The notes: generated by a model not told the origin, from the letters alone. 9,059 nucleotides of DNA from Candidatus Krumholzibacteriota bacterium (GCA_030630165.1 DAOVNN010000099.1:1-9059); one strand, 5' to 3'; positions 1 to 6,806 are shown, counted from the first letter of the stretch. Numbers and translations: made by a program.

Positions 1-541
1 AATAGCTGAACCTCATCCCCGAGGGGATGACGTCGGGCGCGAACCTCGGCGTGTATACAACGTCGAGAGAAGTCGAGCCGCGGTACATCGTGGCGCGCAG
101 CGCGTTCTGCGGCGCCTTGAGATACTGGTCGTCCCTGCCCGCGAAGAAGGAGACCCAGTCCTTTGGAAAGAGGTCGTTGATGAATATCAGGTCGCCTGTT
201 CCCCAGGTGATGATCTGCCTTCCGATCTTCATGTCGAGCCATCCGGCCGCTCCGAACTTGATATATCCCTCTCGAAGCTCCGCGCTGATGCCCGGGTCGA
301 GGTAGTCGTCGTAAGTGAAATCGAGCCTTCCGAAATATTCGGCGTTGTCCGAGAACGATTCGAACCTCAGCTGCAGCCTCACTTCCGAAGCAGTCAGCTC
401 TGACGGCACGGGGTTGCGGCTGTCGGTCCCGTAGCCGTAAAGGCCCTGAAGGAACCCGCTGATCTCGCTGTCCGCCGCCGCAGGCGCCGACAGCACCGCC
501 GCGAGCAGCAATCCGATGAATAGTCCGCTGTATCGCTTCAT
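1..541 (-). CDS. Outer-membrane beta-barrel protein, N-terminal 180 residues (C-terminus beyond window)
   Basis: This is the start of a secreted envelope protein; its 3' end runs off the window at base 1. The first 23 residues are a clear Sec signal peptide (MKRY, then a Leu/Ala-rich core, then an APAAA|D-type cleavage site). The mature part shows alternating polar/aromatic strands typical of an outer-membrane barrel. Around residues 107-145 it has a GRQIITWGTGDL-type stretch followed by INDLFPKDW, GRDDQYLKAP and NALRATMY. This resembles uncharacterised barrel proteins (DUF1302-like) often found beside RND/MMPL exporters; that family link is from memory. The ATG at 541 follows a GGAGAGGATGAGG purine-rich site, 18 bp after the LolA-like gene, so it is the third gene of the exporter operon. 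Its inferred role is the outer-membrane end of that export route. Porin or alginate-export-like function is an alternative. Confidence 0.75.
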   Translation of the reverse strand, partial: MKRYSGLFIGLLLAAVLSAPAAADSEISGFLQGLYGYGTDSRNPVPSELTASEVRLQLRFESFSDNAEYFGRLDFTYDDYLDPGISAELREGYIKFGAAGWLDMKIGRQIITWGTGDLIFINDLFPKDWVSFFAGRDDQYLKAPQNALRATMYRGSTSLDVVYTPRFAPDVIPSGMRFSY

Positions 542-559
542 GATCCTCATCCTCTCCGG

Positions 560-1363
560 CTACTTTATATACTCACGCGGAGGGTTCTTCAGGGAGCGCT
601 CGGTGAAGACGGACTCCTTTACGCCGCAGCCGTACCTGATATCGGAGAACTCCACGGTCGTGTACTGATTCTTCTTGACGTTTTCCATCTTGCGGAATGT
701 CGAGGTAGCTATCCCGTCGATTGTCTCGACCTTCTCGGCTGTAAATATGCGCGCCGGAGTGTCACCCTTCGTGTAATACTCCTCACGCAGGACGAGATGG
801 TTCTCCCTGTCGATGAATGTGATCTTGCTGGTGAAACCCTTGTACTTCTCGTTCGGCTTTGATTCGATGACATATACCGCACGGCCGTTGTATTCGTCCT
901 CGCGCACGAAACTGTGCGTGTCCTCGGTCCAGTGCCTCCCCGATACATCCTCGTAGGTGAAATCCGATCCAACGAAACTCGAACCCTTGTCGTCTGAAGA
1001 TATCCTCTTGATCAGGTCTACCGAGGGTACGTAGATCCATCTGCTGTCGTTCGCATCGGGCAGCTTGTGGACCATGAATGTGAGCCTGGAGACGTCGTGA
1101 GGCTTGCGAAAGTAGGTGTAGTACATCTGCTTTCCGCCCTCTTCGATGTCGAGCCTGATCATGGTGAACTGCCTGACCCTCTCCTTGCCCTTCGAATTGA
1201 CGATCTTCATCTCCACCTCGGAGATCCCGTCGTCGGCGGCGTAGAACATCGCCATATGGGCCTCTTTCATCAGCCCTTCCGGATCGGGCGAACTGTTTCC
1301 TGCCAGAGCCGGCAGCGACATGAGCATGATCGCTGCAGCGAGTATGATAGGCAGTGTCTTCAT
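560..1363 (-). CDS. LolA-like periplasmic outer-membrane lipoprotein-sorting protein
   Basis: A 267-residue secreted protein of the LolA-like family often annotated 'outer membrane lipoprotein-sorting protein' (Pfam LolA_like, COG2834-type). Residues 1-21 are a signal peptide with an ALA|G cleavage site and no lipobox cysteine, so it should be soluble in the periplasm. The mature part carries family hallmarks: YYTYFRKPHDVSR near residues 80-92, SRWIYVPSVDLIKRI near 107-121, and GSDFTYEDVSGRHW near 132-145. A half-barrel of amphipathic strands continues to the C-terminus. It lies 23 bp after the exporter stop codon and 18 bp before the barrel gene, so the three are almost certainly co-transcribed. 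The start ATG follows GGCGGAAAG. By analogy it would carry a hydrophobic cargo from the RND pump across the periplasm; that is inference. Family assignment is firm, substrate unknown. Confidence 0.88.
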   Translation of the reverse strand: MKTLPIILAAAIMLMSLPALAGNSSPDPEGLMKEAHMAMFYAADDGISEVEMKIVNSKGKERVRQFTMIRLDIEEGGKQMYYTYFRKPHDVSRLTFMVHKLPDANDSRWIYVPSVDLIKRISSDDKGSSFVGSDFTYEDVSGRHWTEDTHSFVREDEYNGRAVYVIESKPNEKYKGFTSKITFIDRENHLVLREEYYTKGDTPARIFTAEKVETIDGIATSTFRKMENVKKNQYTTVEFSDIRYGCGVKESVFTERSLKNPPREYIK

Positions 1364-1377
1364 GACTTTCCGCCTGC

Positions 1378-1391
1378 GGTTAACGGTTAAC
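1378..1391. repeat. Tandem 7-bp repeat GGTTAAC x2 at exporter/LolA-like junction
   Basis: GGTTAAC occurs twice head to tail, covering the exporter stop codon and part of the 23-bp spacer before the LolA-like gene. Each copy contains the palindrome GTTAAC. It may be chance or a small slippage duplication; no function is claimed. Confidence 0.6.
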
Positions 1392-3723
1392 TTGCCTTTT
1401 GTATAACTGTTTCTTCTGTTTCCGCGTCAGCCTGCGGGAACAGTCTCTTTCTCAGCACGATGAAGATGGACGGAAGGAGCAGCATCGTGACGGCTCCCGA
1501 GACCATCATGATCGCGAAGAAGAACGATCCGACGGTGATGTAGGGAACGAGTATCGAGAAGAACATCGGGATGAACCCGATGGCGATCACGAGCACGTTC
1601 CTGCTGATCGCCCTGCCGAGCCCCTCGAACATCTCGTTGTATGTCTTCTCGAAATCACCAGTCTCCTTGTGGATGTTCCTCGTTCTCTTGATGAAGTGGA
1701 TCGCGAAATCGATCGACAGCCCGAGGGTCAGGGACGAGAGAACGGCTATCGGCATGTCGTAAGGCTTTCCTATATACCCGATCGCTCCGTAGATCGCCAT
1801 GATCGTGATGCTCAGGGGCAGCATCGAGATAAGGCCGAGCAGCGGCGAACGGAAAAGAAAGACCATCATAAGGAATACGACGGCGAATGAACTGAGCAAA
1901 GCGGCCCGAAGCCCGGAGACCATCTTCTCCTGCCATACGATGTTTATATAGGACAATCCGGCCCATTCAGCCTTCAGCGGCGCAGGGGGCGGGTTCTCGC
2001 TGATGAAATCCTCCGCCGACTGGACTACAGACATCACCGAGCGGTTGTCGCCCTCGTTGAGCTGGACCCAGAGGTTGACTTTCGAGTAATCCTCGGAAAC
2101 GAACTTGAAGAGATCGCCCGGGTCTCCGCCGGAGATCTCGAATATGAAGAGGTCCTCCGCAATTTCCCTGCGGCTGTCGGGAATCGCGAACTTGGCCGGA
2201 TCGCTGTCGAACAGCTCGAACCGCACCTTCTTCACGATGTCGGGCAGCCCCGTGGCAGCCCCGACAAATGAGCTCTGCTCGAGATGTCTCTGGAGACGCT
2301 CGATATACCTCAGCGTCTCGGGATCCTTCATCGCATCCTCTTTCTCACCGTCGAGGACGAGATAGTTCATGTATGTGCCGGCCAGGTGCTGGTTGAGCGT
2401 GACGTCGGCTACCCTGAGGGGATGGTTGCTCTTGAACCACTTGACCGGGTTGTCGTTGACCACGATCATCTTCAGCCCTACGACCGCGATGAGGATGATC
2501 ACTGCCGACGCGACCAGTACGGCCTTGTAATGTTTCCTGTTGAAATCCCTCATCGCGTGAAGCGCAACCGTCAGGGGGCGGTGCGATTCGTCCGACTTCC
2601 CGAAATTCCTCAGCGAATTGCTCGAAAGGAGAACGGCGAAGGCGGGATTGAATGTTATCGACAGCAGCCAGGCGACGATGATCCCGAAGGCTACGAAGAT
2701 CCCGAATACCCTGACCGGCGGAATCGGCGTGAGCGCCAGCGAGGCGAATCCCACGACAGTCGTCAGCGAAGTGAACAGCATCGGGGTGAAAAGCTTGAGG
2801 ATCGTGTTCCTGATCGTAGTCTTCTTGTGCTTGTACTTCTGGAACTCGTCATGGAACTCGGAGATGATATGTATTGAATTGAGAACGGCGATCGGTATGA
2901 GAAATATCGGAATCATCGAACTCATGATATGGACCGTGTTCCCGGTCATGATCAGGAGCCCCATCGTCCAGATCACCGAGGCGACAGCAACGATCATCGG
3001 CGCTATGACGATCCTCGCGTTCCTGAAGAAAAAGAGGAGCAGAAGAAAGATTATCAGGCCCGCGAGCGGCGCGCTGAGGGCCATCTGCTTGAACATCTCC
3101 GCTCCGAAACTGTCCTCGGCTACGGGAAGGCCGGCGATGAAGTACTCCTCGCCCGACGAGTGTCTCGCGATGATCTCCTCGATCTCACCGGCGATGCGAT
3201 GGGACATGTTCTTCGATTCAATCGGGATGAAGAGAGCGATCGCCTTGCCGTTATCCGAGGCAAGTTTGCCCCTCAGGACGGGATTACCCTTTATCCTCTC
3301 GAGGATGAACTTCGCTTCCGCGTCATTCTCGGGCGGATACTCCATCAATGTCGAGACGGTAAGTACGCCGTCGCTGTCCTGCCTGATGTCGTCGACGGTC
3401 GAGGGCGAGAGGATATCGTCCGCGACGACACCCTCGATCTCGGAGACCTCTTCGACGATCGCGTGGATGTTGCCGAGAAGATGAGCGTTGAAAGCCCCTT
3501 CCTCAACGACCACACCGACCGCTATGAAGTCCGAGATAGCGAACTCCTCCTTGACCTCGTGGTCGAAGAGCCGCGCCGGCTCGTCCGCCCGGAGCATGTT
3601 TTCCGGGTCGGTATCTATCTTGATCCCGGGAAGCTGCGCGGCGAAAAAGACCGTGATGACCGTGACAGCGATGATTACCGCCCAGGGGTGATTGATGGAG
3701 AACTCTTCGATAAAACGTCTCAT
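1387..3723 (-). CDS. RND-superfamily (MMPL/SSD-type) exporter
   Basis: A 778-residue inner-membrane exporter of the COG1033/MMPL branch of the RND superfamily. The layout is two repeated halves: TM1 (about 14-30), a large periplasmic domain (31-213), TM2-6 (about 217-368), TM7 (about 400-420), a second periplasmic domain (421-603), and TM8-12 (about 606-757). The length fits the single-gene RND exporters of this group rather than the ~1,000-residue AcrB type. The TM10 motif LGLSIDFAIHF keeps the membrane Asp at residue 672, expected for proton relay. The matching TM4 motif (IAVLNSIHIISEF) has Asn282 there. The ATG at 3723 follows GGAAAGG at good spacing, and it is the first gene of the exporter operon. 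It probably exports a lipid or other hydrophobic compound using the proton gradient; cargo is unknown. The gap upstream carries a promoter-like sequence and a palindrome. Confidence 0.92.
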   Translation of the reverse strand: MRRFIEEFSINHPWAVIIAVTVITVFFAAQLPGIKIDTDPENMLRADEPARLFDHEVKEEFAISDFIAVGVVVEEGAFNAHLLGNIHAIVEEVSEIEGVVADDILSPSTVDDIRQDSDGVLTVSTLMEYPPENDAEAKFILERIKGNPVLRGKLASDNGKAIALFIPIESKNMSHRIAGEIEEIIARHSSGEEYFIAGLPVAEDSFGAEMFKQMALSAPLAGLIIFLLLLFFFRNARIVIAPMIVAVASVIWTMGLLIMTGNTVHIMSSMIPIFLIPIAVLNSIHIISEFHDEFQKYKHKKTTIRNTILKLFTPMLFTSLTTVVGFASLALTPIPPVRVFGIFVAFGIIVAWLLSITFNPAFAVLLSSNSLRNFGKSDESHRPLTVALHAMRDFNRKHYKAVLVASAVIILIAVVGLKMIVVNDNPVKWFKSNHPLRVADVTLNQHLAGTYMNYLVLDGEKEDAMKDPETLRYIERLQRHLEQSSFVGAATGLPDIVKKVRFELFDSDPAKFAIPDSRREIAEDLFIFEISGGDPGDLFKFVSEDYSKVNLWVQLNEGDNRSVMSVVQSAEDFISENPPPAPLKAEWAGLSYINIVWQEKMVSGLRAALLSSFAVVFLMMVFLFRSPLLGLISMLPLSITIMAIYGAIGYIGKPYDMPIAVLSSLTLGLSIDFAIHFIKRTRNIHKETGDFEKTYNEMFEGLGRAISRNVLVIAIGFIPMFFSILVPYITVGSFFFAIMMVSGAVTMLLLPSIFIVLRKRLFPQADAETEETVIQKAS

Positions 3724-3811
3724 TGCACTTTTCCTTTCCAGAAGTGAAAACGCATATATCTCTTTTGATAGAAAAGGTGCGTAAACGATTCATATTTATT
3801 GAGATTTATCG

Positions 3812-3841
3812 AATATATACGGTAATGTGCTTTACCGTAAA
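3812..3841 (-). promoter_or_regulatory. Candidate sigma-70-type promoter for the exporter operon
   Basis: On the minus strand TTTACG (3841-3836, 4 of 6 to the -35 consensus) is followed after 18 bp by TATATT (3817-3812, 5 of 6 to the -10). The -10 lies about 90 bp upstream of the exporter ATG in an AT-rich gap. Matched by eye; AT-rich DNA gives such hits easily. Confidence 0.4.
3818..3839. promoter_or_regulatory. Perfect 8-bp inverted repeat, candidate operator
   Basis: TACGGTAA, a 6-base spacer, then TTACCGTA form an exact inverted repeat with half-site centres 14 bp apart. It fills the spacer of the candidate promoter and enters its -35. That geometry suits a dimeric repressor (TetR or MarR type) controlling the exporter. 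No such regulator is encoded in the window. A weak terminator for the sigma/anti-sigma operon is the main alternative, but no clean T-tract follows on the minus strand. Confidence 0.5.
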
Positions 3842-3877
3842 GAGTTAGGGCTGGTCAAAGAGGGCTTGCGACAGAAA

Positions 3878-4138
3878 TCAGGCATCTTCCCCGTTTTCGC
3901 CGAACTTCTCTTTCCACTTCTGCTCGAGAATTGCCTTCATTCTGGCCTTCAGTTCCTCTGGAAGCGGCTCCTCCTTGCCGTCGCGGCATAATTTGACCGT
4001 CTTACGCAGCGTATCGACCATGATACGGCAGTCGGGACAGTCCGAGAGGTGCTTCTCGATCTCCCTGCAGATCGAGTCGTCCGCCTCACCATCGACGTAG
4101 GAACAGAGGTTCTCGAGATATTCCCTGCAGTTATCCAT
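3878..4138 (-). CDS. Soluble zinc-finger anti-sigma factor (ZAS type)
   Basis: An 86-residue protein of the zf-HC2 anti-sigma family, expected to bind and restrain the ECF sigma factor encoded just upstream. The zinc motif H-x3-C-x2-C is at His30, Cys34 and Cys37, and Cys4 or Cys12 could supply the fourth ligand. Further cysteines are at 24 and 51, six in all. A basic/acidic amphipathic helix (about 58-80) closes the protein. No transmembrane segment exists, so unlike many anti-sigma factors it acts in the cytosol, resembling RsrA/ChrR-like sensors in plan. Its ATG lies inside the end of the sigma gene (ATGGATAA, 8-bp overlap), which implies translational coupling and balanced amounts of the pair. 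What signal releases the sigma factor is not visible; thiol oxidation or zinc loss is inferred from the cysteines. Confidence 0.88.
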   Translation of the reverse strand: MDNCREYLENLCSYVDGEADDSICREIEKHLSDCPDCRIMVDTLRKTVKLCRDGKEEPLPEELKARMKAILEQKWKEKFGENGEDA

Positions 4139-4709
4139 CTTTCTTCTCCCTGAACTTTTCGGTGAGATGCTCGCGCAGCGCGAGTCTCGCCCTCAGTATC
4201 CGCGACTTCACCGCCGGTACGGAGAGATCCATGATCCTGGCGATGTCCTTTACGGGCATGTCCTCCATGTACCTGAGAACGAACGGCGTGCTGTTCTCGG
4301 GGGACATCCGTGACAGGAACGAATCTATCATCTCCCTGAGCTGCGTGTTCTCGAACAGGTCATGCGGGTCGCCCCAGTCGAACAGCTTCGAGTTGGCGCC
4401 GTTTTCGTGATCGGGCAGGTAATCCTCGATCGGCCCCAGCTGCATCCTCTTTCTCTTCGCGAAACAGGCACGCATCACATTCATCGCGATGGTATAGAGC
4501 CATGTGCCGAACGATGACTCGAGCCGGAAGCTGTCGATATTGTCCACCGCTTTCAGGAACGTCTCCTGAAAGATGTCCGCGGCGTCCTCCTCGTTGCCCG
4601 AGAGCTTCCAGGCGAGACGGTATATCCGATCGGTGTAGCCGGATATAAGTTCGTTGAAAGCGGCCCTGTCACCGCTTTTAGCGGCCAGGACAAGCTCTTT
4701 TTCATTCAT
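4131..4709 (-). CDS. ECF-family RNA polymerase sigma factor
   Basis: A 192-residue ECF (group IV) sigma factor. Region sigma2 spans about residues 15-88, with the polymerase-contact motif EDAADIFQETFLKA and the -10-reading segment FRLESSFGTWLYTIAMN. A roughly 40-residue acidic linker follows. Sigma4 spans about 127-183, with helix-turn-helix MPVKDIARIMDLSVPAVKSR and a basic tail. I chose the ATG at 4709, which lies 7 bp after the folE stop. A GTG at 4742 would add 11 residues, overlap folE by 26 bp and add nothing to the conserved domain. The ribosome site before the ATG is weak. The anti-sigma gene overlaps its end, giving a standard sigma/anti-sigma pair. The exporter operon immediately downstream is a plausible target, but no ECF promoter motif could be recognised there. 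Confidence 0.93.
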   Translation of the reverse strand: MNEKELVLAAKSGDRAAFNELISGYTDRIYRLAWKLSGNEEDAADIFQETFLKAVDNIDSFRLESSFGTWLYTIAMNVMRACFAKRKRMQLGPIEDYLPDHENGANSKLFDWGDPHDLFENTQLREMIDSFLSRMSPENSTPFVLRYMEDMPVKDIARIMDLSVPAVKSRILRARLALREHLTEKFREKKDG

Positions 4710-4716
4710 AGGTTGT

Positions 4717-5277
4717 CTACCACTTGTGCCTGTCGCTGCCACGGATCAGATCGAGGAATTCCATCCTCGTCTTCGAATCGTTGCGGAAGGCGCCGAGCAT
4801 CGAGCTGGTGATTATCAGCGAGTCCCGTTTTTGAACGCCGCGCATCGCCATGCAGAGGTGCACCGCCTCGATGATCACCGCGACACCGATCGGTTCGAGA
4901 TGCTTCATCAGGGTGCTCGCTATCTGGTTGGTCAGACGTTCCTGGACCTGGAGCCTGCGGGCGAACATATCCACGACACGGGGGATCTTCGAGAGCCCGA
5001 TGATCTTTCCCTTGGGGATGTACGCTACGTGGCACTTGCCGTAGAACGGAAGCATATGATGCTCGCAGAGACTGTAGAGGGAGATGTCCCTGCAGATCAC
5101 CATCTCGTCATACTCTTCGTCGAGAATGAATCCCTTCATCACCTTGTCGATGTCTTCCTTGTAACCGCTCGTGAGGAACTCGAGAGATTCCTTCATCCTG
5201 CGGGGCGTATTCCTGAGGCCCTCCCGCTCCGGATCCTCTCCAAGCGCCTTGATTATCTCGCGTACGTGCTCTTCCAT
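4717..5277 (-). CDS. folE: GTP cyclohydrolase I
   Basis: A complete 186-residue type I GTP cyclohydrolase, which turns GTP into 7,8-dihydroneopterin triphosphate, the entry step to tetrahydrofolate and also a route to queuosine and other pterins. Zinc ligands are visible as Cys71 and His74 in LCEHHMLPF and Cys142 in HLCMAMRG, matching E. coli Cys110, His113 and Cys181. His73 and His140 match active-site histidines. The N-terminus has the usual PEREGLRNTPRRM signature (16-28), and QVQERLTNQIA (110-120) belongs to the core. The length is typical of the short bacterial form lacking an N-terminal extension. The ATG at 5277 follows AGAGGGAG. It has no folate or queuosine genes beside it; instead it sits 57 bp after the nucleotidyltransferase-like gene and 7 bp before the sigma factor. 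Confidence 0.97.
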   Translation of the reverse strand: MEEHVREIIKALGEDPEREGLRNTPRRMKESLEFLTSGYKEDIDKVMKGFILDEEYDEMVICRDISLYSLCEHHMLPFYGKCHVAYIPKGKIIGLSKIPRVVDMFARRLQVQERLTNQIASTLMKHLEPIGVAVIIEAVHLCMAMRGVQKRDSLIITSSMLGAFRNDSKTRMEFLDLIRGSDRHKW

Positions 5278-5302
5278 CTCAGGCTCCCTCTATATGAGAT
5301 GA

Positions 5303-5332
5303 TTCTCCTATCTGAAATGTCGGAGAAGATAG
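5303..5332 (-). other. Two mutually exclusive short stems upstream of folE
   Basis: In the 57-bp gap before folE, TTCTCC (5303-5308) can pair with GGAGAA (5322-5327), or CTATCT (5308-5313) with AGATAG (5327-5332). Each stem is 6 bp with a 13-base loop, and they share bases, so only one can form. This could be a small attenuator-like leader or coincidence. Confidence 0.25.
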
Positions 5333-5334
5333 TA

Positions 5335-6048
5335 TCAGATACGGCCGGATTTTTCAAAGTGAGAGGCGATCTTCTTTGCCGAGGCCGCGTTGGTGACGCG
5401 AAAGTGCTTCCCTTCCGCCTTATAGGCGAACAGGGGCCTGAACCGGTACGACCACTCGAGGAACGAGCCTATACAGTCGGCGTCGTTCTCCTCGGCAAGG
5501 TACCTGCCGAGGTAGGGGATCGTCTCGGCGCTGAGGTGGATCAACGGAAGAGCGACAAGCGGCGTTCCCTTTTTCCCCGACGGGTCCACGGCGAAACTTA
5601 TCACACGTTCGTTCGAGGTGACAGCCACCATCCCGCAGCGGTCAGCCTTGCCGCCCTTCTTGACATCCATGATAACGACCGTGTCACCGTCGTGGGCGCC
5701 GCAGAACTCCACGAAGCCTGAAAAGGGGAAATCGAAGTACCTGTTCCCCGCCGTCACGACAACGCCTTCGGTAAAGTTGTCGCGCTCCAGGATCGAGCAC
5801 AGGTTATAGAGCGGGCCGATGCCGCCGCCGTTGTGGTTGTTGTTAGTGACCAGCTCCACCCTGCCGGTGTAATCGCATCCGCGGAGCCAGTCCCTGAACG
5901 CGCCGTAGCCGACCTGGCCGGTACAGACACATGCCGACTCGATACCTCCACCGAAGAGAAAGTCGAGCTGATGCTCTATGAGCGGACGGCCGAGGACATC
6001 GACGAGCGCGCCGGGGATCTTGCCCGAATCTAGAATTACAGCCTGCAT
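5335..6048 (-). CDS. Diverged NDP-sugar nucleotidyltransferase-like protein
   Basis: A 237-residue protein with the GT-A/NTP-transferase fold outline: MQAVILDSGK at the N-terminus, then VLGRPLIEHQLDFL (18-31), as in sugar-nucleotide pyrophosphorylases such as GlmU or RmlA. A GGGIGPLYNL segment (74-83) occupies the place of the usual GTAGAL-like loop. Two hallmarks are eroded. The LAAGxGTRL-type nucleotide loop reads LDSGKIPGAL, and the metal-binding Asp of the LNGD motif appears as TAGN (99-102). It may therefore have lost classic catalysis or accept another substrate. I use the ATG at 6048, preceded by AGGGTAACGGAA; a TTG at 6072 would add eight residues outside the fold. It lies between uridine kinase (107 bp) and folE (57 bp). 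No substrate is proposed, and a glycosyltransferase-like role cannot be excluded. Confidence 0.6.
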   Translation of the reverse strand: MQAVILDSGKIPGALVDVLGRPLIEHQLDFLFGGGIESACVCTGQVGYGAFRDWLRGCDYTGRVELVTNNNHNGGGIGPLYNLCSILERDNFTEGVVVTAGNRYFDFPFSGFVEFCGAHDGDTVVIMDVKKGGKADRCGMVAVTSNERVISFAVDPSGKKGTPLVALPLIHLSAETIPYLGRYLAEENDADCIGSFLEWSYRFRPLFAYKAEGKHFRVTNAASAKKIASHFEKSGRI

Positions 6049-6094
6049 TTCCGTTACCCTGAAAAAGCACAACCATCAATACAGCATTCCCTGA

Positions 6095-6118
6095 ATTAAT
6101 AATAATCGGCAGACGCCG
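6095..6118 (-). terminator. Weak terminator-like hairpin after uridine kinase gene
   Basis: In the 107-bp gap, minus-strand CGGC-GTCT-GCCG (6118-6107) is followed by ATTATTATTAATT. The stem is only 4 bp and the tract is not pure T, so it is a poor intrinsic terminator at best. The rest of the gap (6049-6155) is AT-rich with no promoter I would defend. Confidence 0.2.
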
Positions 6119-6155
6119 CCACAAACGATTTATACATGTGAATTATGGTGGAGGA

Positions 6156-6806
6156 TTATTCCTGTGGGTAGACCAGGGCGAGCACCGCCCTGAGGGATTC
6201 CTCGAGGGGACACTCTCCGTCGACGACGAGATCGGCAAACTCCTTCGTCGGCTCGACGTATTCCTCGTACATCGGGACGACATGCTTCTGGAACTGCTGG
6301 ACGACAGACTCGGGGGTCCTTCCCCGCTCGCGCACGTCCCGCTCTACGCGCCTGTTAAGGCTGATCGCCTTGCTGATATCGACGAATACCTTCAGGTCGA
6401 GCATCTCCCTCACGCCGGGGCTGTAGAAGACATGCAGTCCCTCTACGATCATGACGCGTTCACCCCCTCCCACCGACGGGCTGACCGGGATCCACTCCCC
6501 CTGAGGGGCGCGCGTGTGGCTCTCGTAGTCGTAGACAGGCACGAGAACGTCCTTCCCCTCCAGCAGCTTTACGAGGTGGTTCTCGAACATATCGAAATCT
6601 ATCGCCCCGGGATGGTCGAAGTTGTACGTCGCCCTCTCCTCTTCGGGAACGTGCTCGAGGTCGAAGTAATACGAATCGAGGGGTACTACGACGGGCTGGA
6701 GATCGTCAAGGCAGCGGGCCAGACCGAGGGCCAGGCTCGTCTTGCCCGAGCAGGAGCCGCCGGATATTCCTATGAGGTAGGGTCTGTTCATATCCTCAGT
6801 TTCCAT
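6156..6806 (-). CDS. udk: Uridine kinase-family P-loop kinase
   Basis: A 216-residue P-loop kinase of the uridine kinase/phosphoribulokinase family, which phosphorylates uridine or cytidine with a nucleoside triphosphate in pyrimidine salvage. The Walker A loop GGSCSGKT is at residues 16-23. Family motifs follow: LDSYYFD (43-49), YNFDHPGAID (61-70, usually NFDHPDAFD), VYDYESHTR (91-99), VEGLHVFY (121-128) and the RRVERDVRERGRT lid (152-164). The length matches bacterial Udk (about 210). The ATG at 6806 overlaps the kinase gene upstream by 11 bp; a second ATG at 6791, just before MNRPYLIG, would instead start 5 bp past that stop and is about equally likely. The tight junction suggests co-transcription with the kinase. 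Family membership is certain, while exact substrate (uridine, or another small alcohol) is inferred, since Udk-like paralogs vary. Confidence 0.9.
   Translation of the reverse strand: METEDMNRPYLIGISGGSCSGKTSLALGLARCLDDLQPVVVPLDSYYFDLEHVPEEERATYNFDHPGAIDFDMFENHLVKLLEGKDVLVPVYDYESHTRAPQGEWIPVSPSVGGGERVMIVEGLHVFYSPGVREMLDLKVFVDISKAISLNRRVERDVRERGRTPESVVQQFQKHVVPMYEEYVEPTKEFADLVVDGECPLEESLRAVLALVYPQE

Noticed and set aside
27..305. 92-codon plus-strand open frame at the window start
   Set aside because: It is antisense to the beta-barrel gene, whose frame is open from the signal peptide to the window edge with barrel-like strands.
2284..3747. Overlapping plus-strand open frames of 197, 288 and 272 codons
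   Set aside because: They lie opposite the RND exporter, have no convincing domain, and two of them are extremely rich in charged residues. They are mirror frames of the membrane protein gene.
3836..3865. Alternative promoter with TTGACC as -35 on the minus strand
   Set aside because: TTGACC matches the -35 well, but at 17-18 bp spacing the -10 position reads GTAAAG or TAAAGC, a poor match. The TTTACG/TATATT pair fits better overall.
4654..5721. 355-codon open frame on the plus strand
   Set aside because: It runs antisense to folE, part of the nucleotidyltransferase-like gene and the start of the sigma gene. All three have recognisable family motifs on the minus strand, while the plus-strand translation has none and is rich in Arg, His, Asp and Glu, as expected of a shadow frame in GC-rich DNA.
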